A DNA stretch of 64,000 nt from UMGS1889 sp964540575 (GTDB lineage Bacteria > Bacillota > Clostridia > Oscillospirales > Ruminococcaceae). The DNA is taken from positions 124,001 through 188,000 of the forward strand of contig CAZINI010000001.1 in assembly GCA_964540575.1 (NCBI GenBank), in the 5' to 3' direction. A model generated the notes under the pieces. The model was not told the origin of the DNA. It searched no databases and saw only the letters and a list, made by a program, of their open reading frames with translations. This document shows, piece by piece, positions 16,807 to 25,839 of this stretch; the stretch's first letter is position 1; each line of letters opens with the position of its first letter. Position numbers and translations under genes: made by a program.

Positions 16807-18645
16807 TTATTGGTTATTAGTATTATACTCCTCTAAAAGCTTCACTAAGTCATCTCTGTTGCATAATTTGTAGTATTCTTTCAATGGATACTCTTTACTG
16901 GCAATGACTACTCCACGCCCTTTCTTTTGCGGGAACCGATTTCCCTTGACATTAACATTTGCACCATTTTCGAGAAAAACTTTTACATTTGCAGCAGAAA
17001 TATGAATGGAATTAATCAAGCAATCATCAGGTATTTCCGCACCGCAATCTATTATATATTGCACCATCTCAGGCGAGTATTTTTTTGCAAACCTATATAT
17101 ATCACCGGATTTTTCAGCAGAATTGCATAATTCCTCATATGTCATAAAACCTTCGCCGACATCAGAATAACCCGTGTATTTGTATCTTATTGCATCTTCA
17201 TCATACCTGATTTCAATATCCGAAGGCGAGCGTATATCGAAGGAGTCATAATAATTAATATTGATCCTGCCATTTTCTATAACTGCCTTAACCTCATCGG
17301 GTCCGCACCAACCAACAACCATTTTAAGATCATTAGGCATCATGGGGCGTCCATTTTCGTAAAGATACTTTATTGTGTCTGCATAGCAGCGGTCAAAGGG
17401 TAAATATCTGCAGTCGAAGCCTTGTTCAAAAAGGAAGTCTATCTTTTTGTATTTATCTATTGAGCCTCTTCCTGTATCAGGGAAAAAATGCTCTATCAAA
17501 TCCTCAGTGAATCCACCTTCAACATTTTCTTCCCAAAAGTCAAAAAGCAGTTTGAAGCAATCAAATCCTCCGTTAAATGCTCTGTACCACACATCATTTT
17601 TCCATTCGTGATTTATGCTGTCATAACTCAGCAGAAGCTTAACAACTTCGATTTGATTCAGCTGCATCGCAGCAACAAGCATGTCGCAGTCTTGAAAATC
17701 AAGAACATATCCCTTTGAATTTTCATTATCAGGGTCTTTGTTGAGATATAATCTTTTCAGTACCTCTGCATTTCCCGCACCCGCAACGCAGGAAGCGGGC
17801 GGTCTGGAGTATTTGCCCCAGAAGTCCGCAAATTCCTGATACTGTTCCATAGTGGCAAAATAGCCGAAATAGTAGCTGATTAGACCCATATCAACGTCAG
17901 AAACCGTGTTGCCGCTTTTCAGCTCATTAAGTGACTTTTCACTTTCGCCCAGTATTGCGTATTCAACTGCTTTCGGCAATCCGCTCTCCTGTCCGTTGTC
18001 AAGCAGAATGCCAAGAAGATATTGTGCAGTAAGCGGCGAATGAACTATCTGACGATATGCACCATTGCCGACGTTTCTCTCGGGGTCGCCCTCATATTCA
18101 TTGTGAAACATTTCGGGATACGGCTCAGCACCGTGTTCCACTAAAAGCTTTGCAAGGTAATATCCCGATGCTTCCCATTGTCCATTTGCATTATTCAGGG
18201 CATAAAACAGCGGGGAATAGCCGTCGGAATCTTTCAGATTAACGTCTGCACCCAGATCAATCAAAAAACTAACTGCTTCATAGTCCAAAGCTTGAGATTC
18301 ACTTGCAATGACGGCTTGCCCATTAAGGTCTACACCCATATCATATATCATCTTAGCATGATAAAATCTATTGTTCCATACACCTTTATTAAGCATTTTA
18401 TTAAAATAGCTTAATAATTCCTTTTTACTGCAATCTGATAGTAATTCTTGAAGCCATGCTATATTTTCATACTCTACCGCTTCTTCAATAAACTCTTTTT
18501 TTGTAAGAGGTTTATATAACAATAATCCCCCAAAACAGCCCGACAGCGAAATTGAAACTGCCATCGCCATAAATAAACAAATTATTCTTTTACATATTTT
18601 TAGTCCGTTATGTTTGCAGCACGGTTTAGTATTTATGCTATTCAT
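16807..18645 (-). CDS. Ankyrin-repeat lipoprotein
   Basis: 612 residues. The N-terminus has a basic stretch, a hydrophobic core and the lipobox L34-S-G-C37, so it is predicted to be lipid-anchored on the outer face of the membrane. The first two lysine-rich residues of the mature part lead into ankyrin-like repeats such as LIDLGADVNLKDSDGYSPLF, LLVEHGAEPYPE and FLENGANVNVKG, interspersed with degenerate repeats across the whole protein. Ankyrin repeats bind other proteins; the partner is unknown. It is transcribed alone from a perfect consensus promoter (18724-18752) next to a 20-base palindrome. The gene is more AT-rich at its 5' end than its neighbours. Confidence 0.85.
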   Translation of the reverse strand: MNSINTKPCCKHNGLKICKRIICLFMAMAVSISLSGCFGGLLLYKPLTKKEFIEEAVEYENIAWLQELLSDCSKKELLSYFNKMLNKGVWNNRFYHAKMIYDMGVDLNGQAVIASESQALDYEAVSFLIDLGADVNLKDSDGYSPLFYALNNANGQWEASGYYLAKLLVEHGAEPYPEMFHNEYEGDPERNVGNGAYRQIVHSPLTAQYLLGILLDNGQESGLPKAVEYAILGESEKSLNELKSGNTVSDVDMGLISYYFGYFATMEQYQEFADFWGKYSRPPASCVAGAGNAEVLKRLYLNKDPDNENSKGYVLDFQDCDMLVAAMQLNQIEVVKLLLSYDSINHEWKNDVWYRAFNGGFDCFKLLFDFWEENVEGGFTEDLIEHFFPDTGRGSIDKYKKIDFLFEQGFDCRYLPFDRCYADTIKYLYENGRPMMPNDLKMVVGWCGPDEVKAVIENGRININYYDSFDIRSPSDIEIRYDEDAIRYKYTGYSDVGEGFMTYEELCNSAEKSGDIYRFAKKYSPEMVQYIIDCGAEIPDDCLINSIHISAANVKVFLENGANVNVKGNRFPQKKGRGVVIASKEYPLKEYYKLCNRDDLVKLLEEYNTNNQ

Positions 18646-18723
18646 ATTTGCTTTATCCCCATCATTTAAATTTACAGTAATCGAATGCTGAAATTTTTTT
18701 GCAGTATATTTGGATTTGTGTAC

Positions 18724-18752
18724 ATTATACCATAATAAGATATTATTGTCAA
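18724..18752 (-). promoter_or_regulatory. Perfect consensus promoter of the ankyrin lipoprotein gene
   Basis: On the minus strand, TTGACA-17-TATAAT with no deviation from the sigma-A consensus. Confidence 0.85.
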
Positions 18753-18771
18753 ATAGCTATCGTTAGCTATT
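18752..18771. promoter_or_regulatory. 20-base palindrome abutting the -35 box (possible operator)
   Basis: AATAGCTA and TAGCTATT separated by TCGT, touching the -35 hexamer. It may be an operator for a dimeric regulator. The rest of 18646-18925 is AT-rich, with no gene seen. Confidence 0.45.
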
Positions 18772-18925
18772 AATTCATTTTTCAGCACTTTGACCTGATA
18801 AAGTCAAAAATATTCATAATTATCGCTTTTAAATTTCAAATTTATAATGTATAATTTCAATTGTATTGTGAAAATATAAAAATGACTAATGTTCATTTTT
18901 AAGTTCAGCAAGAGGATTTAAGAAA

Positions 18926-19597
18926 ATGATTAAACTTGTTATCTTTGATCTTGACGGTACACTTGTGAATTCCATCGACGACCTTGCCGATGCAGCCAAT
19001 GCCGCTCTGAAAGAGAATGGTTTCCCCGAGAGAAGCACAGATGAAATAAGACGCTTTGTGGGAAACGGTGCTGCCGAGCTTTTGCGGAGGGCGTTGCCCG
19101 AGGGAGCGTATAATGCCGAAACAGCGGCAAAAATGCGAAACAGTTTTGATTTGGCATACAGAAAGGGCTTTGCCGTCAAAACGAAGCCATATAAGGGAAT
19201 ACCCGAGCTTCTTGACGAGCTGAAACGCAGGGGGATACTTCTTGCAGTTGCGTCCAACAAGCCCGATGAATTTACAAAAGCGATAGTTTCTCACTTTTTC
19301 GGGGATATGTTTGACGCTGTTCAGGGACAGACGGATGCTATTCCCAAAAAGCCCGACCCGACCGTTGCTTTGGAAATAATGCGTAAGCTGAATGTTTCAA
19401 AGGAAAACACGGCTTTTGCGGGGGATTCGGACGTAGATATACATACAGCGGCTAATTCGGGGGTAGTTTCTATCGGGTGCAGCTGGGGTTTCCGACCCGC
19501 AGAAACTCTTCGGAAAGCGGGGGCAGATCATATTATAGATAGTCCGCAGGAAATGGCGGAGCTGAATATTTTTCCTGTTTCGGGGGTAAAATACTGA
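18926..19597 (+). CDS. HAD-family phosphatase (phosphoglycolate phosphatase-like)
   Basis: 224 residues. Motif I is VIFDLDGTLVNS, followed by a helical cap. Motif II is AVASNKP, with the conserved lysine in IPKKPDP, and motif IV AGDSDVDIHTA. This is closer to classical Gph than the HAD gene in the purine operon. AGAGGA lies about ten bases before the ATG. The likely role is hydrolysis of 2-phosphoglycolate or a similar small phosphate ester; the substrate is inferred from family only. Confidence 0.9.
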   Translation: MIKLVIFDLDGTLVNSIDDLADAANAALKENGFPERSTDEIRRFVGNGAAELLRRALPEGAYNAETAAKMRNSFDLAYRKGFAVKTKPYKGIPELLDELKRRGILLAVASNKPDEFTKAIVSHFFGDMFDAVQGQTDAIPKKPDPTVALEIMRKLNVSKENTAFAGDSDVDIHTAANSGVVSIGCSWGFRPAETLRKAGADHIIDSPQEMAELNIFPVSGVKY

Positions 19598-19662
19598 TAA
19601 CTATGGATAGGGCATTGCTGAACATCAATGCTCTGCTCTGAAATCGAAAGGAAAGTTTTGCT

Positions 19663-21321
19663 ATGCTGAATATTAACGAGAAATATGTGACAGAGGAATA
19701 TAACGACGAAGGCGAGCTTATTAAATTCGAGGTCAATTGTCCCGACGACTATAACTTTGCATATGATATTATCGACGAGATAGGCAGGCAGACACCCGAT
19801 AAAAAGGCTATTATCTGGGTCGGAAACGACGGCAGCGAGAAGATATTCACATATTCCGACCTTGCAAAAGCGTCAAACAAGGCTGCAAATATGTTTCTGG
19901 CTCACGGCGTTAAAAAGGGAGATAAGGTCATCTGTGTGCTGAAAAGGCATTATCAGTTCTGGATAATTGCGTTTGCACTGTGCAAGATAGGTGCGGTGCT
20001 TATCCCCGCAACAAATCAGCTGAAAAAGAAGGATTATGTTTACCGTTTCAATGCAGCTGAGGTGGATTATATCGTTGCTACTGCCGACGGTGACGTTACC
20101 GACAATGTTGAGCTTGCTCTCGGTGAATACAAGCTGCCCGGAGAAAAGTTCATTGTTAACGGCAGCAAGGACGGCTGGCTGAATTTTGACGATGAGTGTG
20201 AAAAATATCCCGATACTATGGAGAGGATAAAGGGCAGTGCATATGATGATATGCTGCTGTATTTTACCTCGGGAACAACTGCATATCCCAAGATGGTAGT
20301 TCACAATCAGACTTATACACTTGCTCACATTATAACGGCAAAGCACTGGCATCATCTGGACGACCACAGTCTGCATCTTACAGTGTCCGAAACGGGCTGG
20401 GCAAAGTGTATGTGGGGTAAAATGTACGGTCAGTTTATAATGGAGGCATGCTTGTTCATTTACGATTTCGACCGTTTCAATGCTCATGATATGCTTGTTA
20501 AGCTGGAAAATTACAAGGTAAATTCCTTCTGTGCTCCTCCGACTATTTACAGATTTCTCGTTAAAGAGGGCATTGAAAACTACGATTTCTCCTATCTTGA
20601 ATATGCTACAACAGCAGGCGAAGCACTTAATTTCGAGGTTTACAAGAGATTTCTTGACTACACCGGCATAAAGCTGATGGAGGGCTTCGGTCAGACGGAA
20701 ACTGTTCTTCTGGTGGGAAATCTTTTCGGTGCAAAGACAAAGCCCGGTTCTATGGGACGTCCCGTGCCGCTGTTTGATATTGAGCTTATCAACGAGGAGG
20801 GCAAGCCTTGTGAGGTGGGTGAGTCCGGCGAGATATGCGTTAAGATGAACGGCAAGCACCCTATCGGTATTTTCAACAGATACTACAATGACCCCGAGGC
20901 GACCGCAACGGCGTTCAGGGACGGCTACTATCACACCTGTGACACGGCTTACAAGGACGAGGACGGTTTCTTCTGGTATGTGGGACGCACCGATGATGTT
21001 ATCAAATCTTCGGGATACAGGATAAGTCCTTTTGAGATAGAAAGTGTGCTTATGGAACACCCTGCCGTTCTGGAATGTGCGGTCACGGGCGTTAAGGACG
21101 AGATCAGAGGAATTGCCGTAAAGGCGACCATAATCCTTACCTCGGAATACAAAAATAAGGCTGACGTTGACCTTAAAAAGGACATTCAGAATTACGTTAA
21201 GAAGAACACGGCTCCTTATAAATATCCGAGAGTTATTGAGTTTGTGGAGGAGCTGCCGAAAACCATCAGCGGAAAGATCAGAAGAGTTGAAATTCGCAAA
21301 AAGGATAATGCTGACAAGTAA
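19663..21321 (+). CDS. AMP-forming acyl-CoA synthetase
   Basis: 552 residues of the ANL superfamily, activating a carboxylic acid to acyl-AMP and then acyl-CoA. Core motifs are LLYFTSGTTAYPKMVVHN (P-loop), GEALNFEVYKRF, EGFGQTE (A5), YHTCDTAYKDEDGFFWYVGR (A7), DDVIKSSGYRISPFEIES (A8) and PKTISGKIRR, the acylation lysine. The overall pattern resembles medium-chain or aryl acyl-CoA ligases (ACSM type) more than acetyl-CoA synthetase. The exact acid is unknown. GAAAGGAAAG precedes the ATG; a terminator follows. Confidence 0.92.
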   Translation: MLNINEKYVTEEYNDEGELIKFEVNCPDDYNFAYDIIDEIGRQTPDKKAIIWVGNDGSEKIFTYSDLAKASNKAANMFLAHGVKKGDKVICVLKRHYQFWIIAFALCKIGAVLIPATNQLKKKDYVYRFNAAEVDYIVATADGDVTDNVELALGEYKLPGEKFIVNGSKDGWLNFDDECEKYPDTMERIKGSAYDDMLLYFTSGTTAYPKMVVHNQTYTLAHIITAKHWHHLDDHSLHLTVSETGWAKCMWGKMYGQFIMEACLFIYDFDRFNAHDMLVKLENYKVNSFCAPPTIYRFLVKEGIENYDFSYLEYATTAGEALNFEVYKRFLDYTGIKLMEGFGQTETVLLVGNLFGAKTKPGSMGRPVPLFDIELINEEGKPCEVGESGEICVKMNGKHPIGIFNRYYNDPEATATAFRDGYYHTCDTAYKDEDGFFWYVGRTDDVIKSSGYRISPFEIESVLMEHPAVLECAVTGVKDEIRGIAVKATIILTSEYKNKADVDLKKDIQNYVKKNTAPYKYPRVIEFVEELPKTISGKIRRVEIRKKDNADK

Positions 21322-21337
21322 TTTTTGAAAATGAATG

Positions 21338-21367
21338 CAGCCGTCGAATAAAATCGGCGGCTGTTTT
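21338..21367 (+). terminator. Terminator after the acyl-CoA synthetase gene
   Basis: CAGCCGTCGA pairs with TCGGCGGCTG (one T-G pair), loop ATAAAA, then TTTT. Confidence 0.75.
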
Positions 21368-21393
21368 GCAAAAGAGATATTGGAGTGGGCGGT

Positions 21394-21897
21394 GTGAAAA
21401 AGGCATCAAGGATAGCGTTTGTGGGCTTTGAGTTTCTTTGCTGGTCGTTCATCGGCTGGCTTTATGAAATAATACTGACATATATTGCATTCGGGAGATA
21501 TGAGGACAGGGGAATGCTTCATCTGCCTATCTGCCCGATTTACGGATTTTGCGGGCTGGCTGTGCTGCTCATTCTTGGCAGGATAGAGAACAAGGCGTTG
21601 TTTTTCGCCGCAAGCACGGTTATGATAACGGTCATAGAATATGCCGTTTCCTACATACTTGACAAATGCTTTGACTTATGGCTGTGGGATTATTTCGGCT
21701 GGAAATTTAATCTTCACGGGCGGGTGGCTTTGGGCAGCAGTCTGATATTCGGCGGTCTTTCGCTGCTGATGATAAAGGTCCTGCACCCTTGTGCCGACAA
21801 GCTTTATGAAAAAATGCCGAATTGGCTGTCCGCCGTTATAGGGGGCTGTTCGGCTGCTCTTATTTTATGTGACTTTATTTTCGTTATATTTTTTTAG
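21394..21897 (+). CDS. Multi-pass membrane protein, putative ABC-transporter permease family (CmpB-like)
   Basis: About 167 residues with roughly four to five membrane segments. It opens with a helix containing FEFLCWSFIGWLYEIIL and has EDRGMLHLPICPIYGFCG, a combination characteristic of the Clostridia family annotated as putative ABC transporter permease (PF06541-like). No ABC ATPase is adjacent, so transport is unproven. GTG 21394 is preferred to GTG 21385 because GGAG at 21382-21385 is then correctly spaced. Confidence 0.75.
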   Translation: MKKASRIAFVGFEFLCWSFIGWLYEIILTYIAFGRYEDRGMLHLPICPIYGFCGLAVLLILGRIENKALFFAASTVMITVIEYAVSYILDKCFDLWLWDYFGWKFNLHGRVALGSSLIFGGLSLLMIKVLHPCADKLYEKMPNWLSAVIGGCSAALILCDFIFVIFF

Positions 21898-21915
21898 GAG
21901 GGGAATGACGTATCA

Positions 21916-23160
21916 ATGGACTTGCATAAGGATATTTCAATAAAGGACATTTTCGCCAAATGCTGTAATGCCGATAGGAAAAAGCTGCTGATATTCTTTT
22001 ATATCGGTTCTCTGACAGTACATTTTATCTATCTTGCGGTTAATGGCGTATGGCTTATCGGAGATCCCAACATGGATACGGACAGCTATTTTTTCATAAA
22101 TGGTGCTCATATGCTTACACAGGATTTCCCGGGATTTATTCATAAGTATGCGGGAATGCCGTATTATTGGTGCTACATACTCTTTCTTGGGATACTGACA
22201 GCAATTTTTGGCGATAACTTCACGCTAATTGGGATAGTTCAAATAATTCTGAACGCTGCTTCGGTGCCTATGCTGTATCTTGCGGCAGAAAAGGTCAGCG
22301 ATGACAGACGCATACCGTTCATATCGTCGTTCATATATATGTTTTATTTGTCGACAGCAAGATGGGCACTTCTTATCGGAAGTGATTTTCTCGGAGCAGG
22401 GTTTATGCCTGTCTGTCTGTATTTACTTTTTGCATATCTCAAAGAGGAGGACAAGGCAAAACGGAGAAAATATCTCATCAAGCTCATTATTTCTCTGGCG
22501 GCATATTTTACTATGAGGACAGTTGCAGCAACGTTTATCGTATGCGTTTTCATAATACTTATTTGGAAACAGGGGAAAAAGGCTCGTATTATTGCAGGCT
22601 CAGTGTTTGCGGCGGCAGCAGCAGTTTTGGTTATTTTATTGGTAAATGCAGGCGAGCAAATGCACACTATCAGCGATAATTTCAGCTTTATGATTTCGCT
22701 GTACAAAGACGGTGCTATTGTAAAGACCTTGTATCACTATATATACGCACAGGACGCTGAATACGGGACATTCCCATTCTATTGGGCTTGCCTTGGCGTA
22801 ATTTTCTATCGCTTCTTCTATTATTGGACGGCTATTGATGTTGGTGTGAATAACGGTCGGTATTATCCGAGAACTACCTATGCGATTGCTCACTATCTGC
22901 CTAATCTTTATATTTTCAGTGCAATGTTTCTGGGAATGATAATAAGCAAATTCAGAAAGGACAGAGAGGCTTCAAATATCAAGCTTATTTCGGGGATAAT
23001 ATGGGTCTGCTGTTTCGTTCAGATTTTATGTGAGATAAATTCTAACTGGCGTTACCGTGACATAATAATGCCCATGTGCTTCATTGTATGTGCATACGGA
23101 ACGGCAAGAATGTACGATATGCTGAAAATTTCATCGGCAGATTCCGAAGCCGCTTCCTGA
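21916..23160 (+). CDS. Polytopic membrane protein, GT-C glycosyltransferase-like
   Basis: 414 residues with about ten predicted membrane helices. After the first helix an extracytoplasmic loop holds DPNMDTDSYFF, resembling the acidic first loop of GT-C enzymes such as PMT/ArnT family members. C-terminal region: INSNWRYRDIIMPMCFIVCAYG. It could transfer sugars from a lipid-phosphate donor to a cell-surface acceptor, but no specific family can be named. AGGAGGGG lies upstream of the ATG. The preceding permease-like gene is 18 bases away and the XRE gene 15 bases downstream, so the three may form one transcript. Confidence 0.65.
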   Translation: MDLHKDISIKDIFAKCCNADRKKLLIFFYIGSLTVHFIYLAVNGVWLIGDPNMDTDSYFFINGAHMLTQDFPGFIHKYAGMPYYWCYILFLGILTAIFGDNFTLIGIVQIILNAASVPMLYLAAEKVSDDRRIPFISSFIYMFYLSTARWALLIGSDFLGAGFMPVCLYLLFAYLKEEDKAKRRKYLIKLIISLAAYFTMRTVAATFIVCVFIILIWKQGKKARIIAGSVFAAAAAVLVILLVNAGEQMHTISDNFSFMISLYKDGAIVKTLYHYIYAQDAEYGTFPFYWACLGVIFYRFFYYWTAIDVGVNNGRYYPRTTYAIAHYLPNLYIFSAMFLGMIISKFRKDREASNIKLISGIIWVCCFVQILCEINSNWRYRDIIMPMCFIVCAYGTARMYDMLKISSADSEAAS

Positions 23161-23175
23161 TCGGAGGAATATAAA

Positions 23176-23568
23176 ATGTTTTACGAACAGCTTATAAAGC
23201 TCTGTGCCAAAAGCGGTATTAACCCATTTCTGCTTATGCGGCATTTGGGTGTGAATACCGACTGTCTGCGGCGGTGGGAAAAGGGAGGACCTGTCAGCTC
23301 CGAGGTACTGCTGATGCTTTCGGAATTTTTCGGTGTATCGGTGGACTATCTTCTGAAGGGCGACAGGGCGGATAAGAGCTTCAAGCTGAATGACCGTGAA
23401 AAGGAGCTTGTGCTGAAATTCCGTATGCTGAACACTATGGACAAGGGGCGTGTTCTGGAGCGTATGGAGATATTCATCGAAAATGAGCGTGAAAGCCTTG
23501 ATGAACGCAACACTAGGACAAAGCTTGTAACGGATAAAAATGATAATAATTCTGAGGAAGAAGATTGA
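23176..23568 (+). CDS. XRE-type DNA-binding regulator
   Basis: 130 residues. Residues about 5-62 form a helix-turn-helix of the Cro/CI type (LIKLCAKSGINPFLLMRHLG, then CLRRWEKGGPVSSEVLLMLS) ending in FFGVSVDYLLKGD, the common XRE closing motif. The C-terminal part is charged and helical (LNDREKELVLKFRMLNTMDK, acidic tail EEED). It precedes two NUDIX genes and may regulate them. Confidence 0.85.
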   Translation: MFYEQLIKLCAKSGINPFLLMRHLGVNTDCLRRWEKGGPVSSEVLLMLSEFFGVSVDYLLKGDRADKSFKLNDREKELVLKFRMLNTMDKGRVLERMEIFIENERESLDERNTRTKLVTDKNDNNSEEED

Positions 23569-23590
23569 CATTTAAACGGAGGGACGGAAT

Positions 23591-24337
23591 ATGAATGATA
23601 CAAAGGTGCGTTTTTATGAAAGCGTTCCCGATGAGCGGCTGAAATTTGCAGTGATAGCTTCGAGATATAAGGACAGTTGGGTTTGGTGCAGGCATAGAGA
23701 GCGGGATACCTACGAAATTCCCGGAGGACACCGTGAGGCAGGGGAGAAAATAACCGATACTGCAAGGCGGGAGCTTTACGAGGAAACAGGTGCTGTTGAG
23801 TACACCATTTTTCCTATCTGCGTTTATGCTGTTGAAAAGAACGGAGAGGAAACCAGCGGTATGCTTTTCTACGCCGAAATATACGAAATGGAAGCTGAGC
23901 TTCACAGCGAGATAGAACGGATAGAGCTTTTTGACGATTTGCCCGAAAAGCTTACATATCCCGAAATACAGCCGATCTTATTTGATAAGGTCAAATCGCA
24001 GATAGCAACGAGTGATGGATTTCCTTTTAAGCAAATGCAGCAAATGCAAAGGAAGCTTCAGGAAAAATACAAGGACAAGTGGGGCGGTCTGTCCCCCGAA
24101 AAGGCTCGGGAAAAGCTTCTATGGCTTTACGGAGAGCTTGGGGAAGCGGCAGATATAATCAAGAAAAACGGCAGCGGGAAAATTATCTCTGATGAAGCTG
24201 TACGACAGCATTTTATTGAGGAAATGTGCGATGTCATGATGTACTATAACGATGTTCTGCTGTGCTTTGATATTTCGACTGAGGAACTGGAAAAGGTGTA
24301 CCTTGAAAAGCATAACAGGAATATGGGAAGATGGTAA
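23591..24337 (+). CDS. NUDIX hydrolase fused to a MazG-like pyrophosphohydrolase domain
   Basis: 248 residues with two nucleotide-cleaning domains. Residues about 1-135 are a NUDIX fold; the box begins GGHREAGE and continues ARRELYEETGAV, supplying the GX5EX7REUXEEXGU residues. Residues about 150-248 look like an all-alpha NTP pyrophosphohydrolase (MazG/MazG-like): LYGELGEAAD gives the first ExxE pair and IEEMCDVMMYYND the ExxD pair that bind Mg. Both would hydrolyse noncanonical or excess nucleotides. The fusion is read in one uninterrupted frame. A second NUDIX gene follows 36 bases later. Confidence 0.8.
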   Translation: MNDTKVRFYESVPDERLKFAVIASRYKDSWVWCRHRERDTYEIPGGHREAGEKITDTARRELYEETGAVEYTIFPICVYAVEKNGEETSGMLFYAEIYEMEAELHSEIERIELFDDLPEKLTYPEIQPILFDKVKSQIATSDGFPFKQMQQMQRKLQEKYKDKWGGLSPEKAREKLLWLYGELGEAADIIKKNGSGKIISDEAVRQHFIEEMCDVMMYYNDVLLCFDISTEELEKVYLEKHNRNMGRW

Positions 24338-24373
24338 TTGAAATGTTTTTTCATAAACGGAGGAAATACGTCA

Positions 24374-24787
24374 ATGAAGGTTATGAATCTGCTGGTAATT
24401 TACAGCAGCGACTGTAGGGAGATACTGATGTGCCGCCGAAGAAAAGCCCCCTACAAGGGACTTCTCAACTTCACGGGAGGAAAGGTTAAGGACGGGGAAA
24501 GCAGCATTGACGCCGCCTATCGTGAACTTTACGAAGAAACCTCCATAACCTGTAAGGACGTTTCGCTTGTGCATTTTATGGATATGGTGTATTATACCTA
24601 TGACTGCAAGCTGGAGGTTTTTGTGGGACGGCTGAACAAGGCTGTTACTGTCAGCGGCAGCGAAAACGAGCTTTTGTGGCTGCCTGCTGACGGAGATTTT
24701 TCCGATACGACGGTATTTGCGGGAGAGTGGAATATCCCGCATATCATTGAAATGATAAGAGATGATATAAATATACTAAGACAGTAG
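24374..24787 (+). CDS. NUDIX hydrolase (8-oxo-dGTPase-like)
   Basis: 137 residues. The NUDIX box begins GGKVKDGES and continues AAYRELYEETSI. The N-terminus ILMCRRRKAPYKGLLNFTGG is typical of MutT-type sanitising enzymes. GGAGG at 24359-24363 places the start at ATG 24374; an earlier in-frame TTG (24338) lies upstream of that site. The operon partner upstream is a NUDIX-MazG fusion. The substrate is not determined. Confidence 0.88.
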   Translation: MKVMNLLVIYSSDCREILMCRRRKAPYKGLLNFTGGKVKDGESSIDAAYRELYEETSITCKDVSLVHFMDMVYYTYDCKLEVFVGRLNKAVTVSGSENELLWLPADGDFSDTTVFAGEWNIPHIIEMIRDDINILRQ

Positions 24788-24825
24788 AACCCGCATTTCA
24801 CTGTGATGATGAAATGCGGGTTTTT
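24788..24825. terminator. Bidirectional terminator
   Basis: Thirteen-bp stem AACCCGCATTTCA/TGAAATGCGGGTT with T-run, between the NUDIX gene and the convergent acetyltransferase gene. Confidence 0.85.
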
Positions 24826-25366
24826 ACAGCTCTCTGAGAAGCTTAATTTTGCAAAGCAGCGGCGGCGGGAGAATGCTGCGGTAAAGGCTGTGATAATCTT
24901 CATAGGTGACATTGCAGCCGTTTGTGAGTATCTCCATATTTACGCCGAACAGGTCAACTTCAAAGGGCATAACCTTCATACCTCCCCGAAGATAGAAGCT
25001 TTTTCGGCGGCTCCGTTCCTCGGGACAATTCTGCGGGTCAAGGGTGCTTTCTATTTCCAGGAAAAAGCGTTTATCTGCATATTTTTCCTTTAACAGCTTC
25101 AAGGCTTCGCTGCCTGTCCCTTTGCCTCTTGCTTCGGGAGATACCGCAAAATAATCCAGCAACGCTAAATCTTCATACAATACTGTTATTGCAAGACCCA
25201 AGAAATCTCCGCTGTCGCTTTCAAGGCTAAGCATCTCACTTTTTCCCGATCGGCATAGCCTTTTTATCATAGAAAACGGCTTTCGTTCCGCTTTCGGAAA
25301 TGCTTCGAGATATAGTTTTTTCATATTTGACAGCTGTATGGTGCTGTCGGCTTTTATAATTTTCAT
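24824..25366 (-). CDS. GNAT-family acetyltransferase
   Basis: 180 residues with the GNAT core: LDYFAVSPEARGKGTGSEAL contains the acetyl-CoA pyrophosphate loop (R/Q-x-x-G-x-G/A equivalent RGKGTG). It is followed by beta strand FFLEIES and a helix, then the C-terminal FYLRGGMKVMPFEVDLFG. The acceptor substrate is unknown. A single gene, convergent with the NUDIX operon and divergent from spoIIID. Confidence 0.85.
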   Translation of the reverse strand: MKIIKADSTIQLSNMKKLYLEAFPKAERKPFSMIKRLCRSGKSEMLSLESDSGDFLGLAITVLYEDLALLDYFAVSPEARGKGTGSEALKLLKEKYADKRFFLEIESTLDPQNCPEERSRRKSFYLRGGMKVMPFEVDLFGVNMEILTNGCNVTYEDYHSLYRSILPPPLLCKIKLLREL

Positions 25367-25471
25367 ATATTATCTTTTCGTGATATATGCGTACAGCTGT
25401 AATTTTTCGGTCAATTCGGGCATAAAATAATACTGCACCTCTGCAAACACTATTGTATTGGAGTGAGTATT

Positions 25472-25747
25472 GTGACCGAAAAGCCACAGGGGGATCAGCG
25501 AAGCAGAAGCGTGATCCTCGGCGAGTACATTCTGGAAAACAAATCTACTGTTCGGGCGGCAGCAAAGCAGTTCGGAATTAGCAAAAGCACGGTACATAAA
25601 GATATTACCCAGCGTCTGCCGATAGATAACCCGCAGCTTTATCCGTCGGTAAAGCGAATCCTTGAGATCAACAAGCAGGAACGGCATATCAGAGGAGGAA
25701 TGGCAACTAAGCACAAATATGAGGAAGAGAAGCTCAGAAAATCTTAG
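25472..25747 (+). CDS. spoIIID: Sporulation regulator SpoIIID
   Basis: About 91 residues. The centre contains an HTH very like SpoIIID, STVRAAAKQFGISKSTVHKD followed by ITQRLP, and the C-terminal signature ERHIRGGMATKHKYEEEK. SpoIIID is the mother-cell switch regulator acting between sigma-E and sigma-K. The N-terminal extension TEKPQGDQRSRS is slightly longer than in Bacillus. GTG 25472 is preferred to GTG 25463 because GGAG (25460-25463) lies eight bases before it. It implies at least an ancestral sporulation programme. Confidence 0.92.
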   Translation: MTEKPQGDQRSRSVILGEYILENKSTVRAAAKQFGISKSTVHKDITQRLPIDNPQLYPSVKRILEINKQERHIRGGMATKHKYEEEKLRKS

Positions 25748-25769
25748 CGGGGGAGGATCCCCTAAAATG

Positions 25770-25822
25770 AAAAGCAAACCGAATTCCCACATGATACGGT
25801 GGGATTCGGTTTGCTTGCTTTT
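25770..25822. terminator. Strong bidirectional terminator after spoIIID and telA
   Basis: A 17-18-bp stem built from AAGCAAACCGAAT-CCCAC and its complement, with one bulge, separating convergent genes. Confidence 0.85.
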
Positions 25823-25839
25823 CGGATAGATATTACCGA

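Noticed and set aside
19609..19635. Small hairpin (GCATTG/CAATGC) before the acyl-CoA synthetase gene
   Set aside because: Short stem without a T-run; not enough to call a terminator or regulatory site.
19873..21060. Minus-strand frame of 395 codons within the acyl-CoA synthetase gene
   Set aside because: A shadow of a well-supported ligase gene, with no ribosome binding site or recognisable domain.
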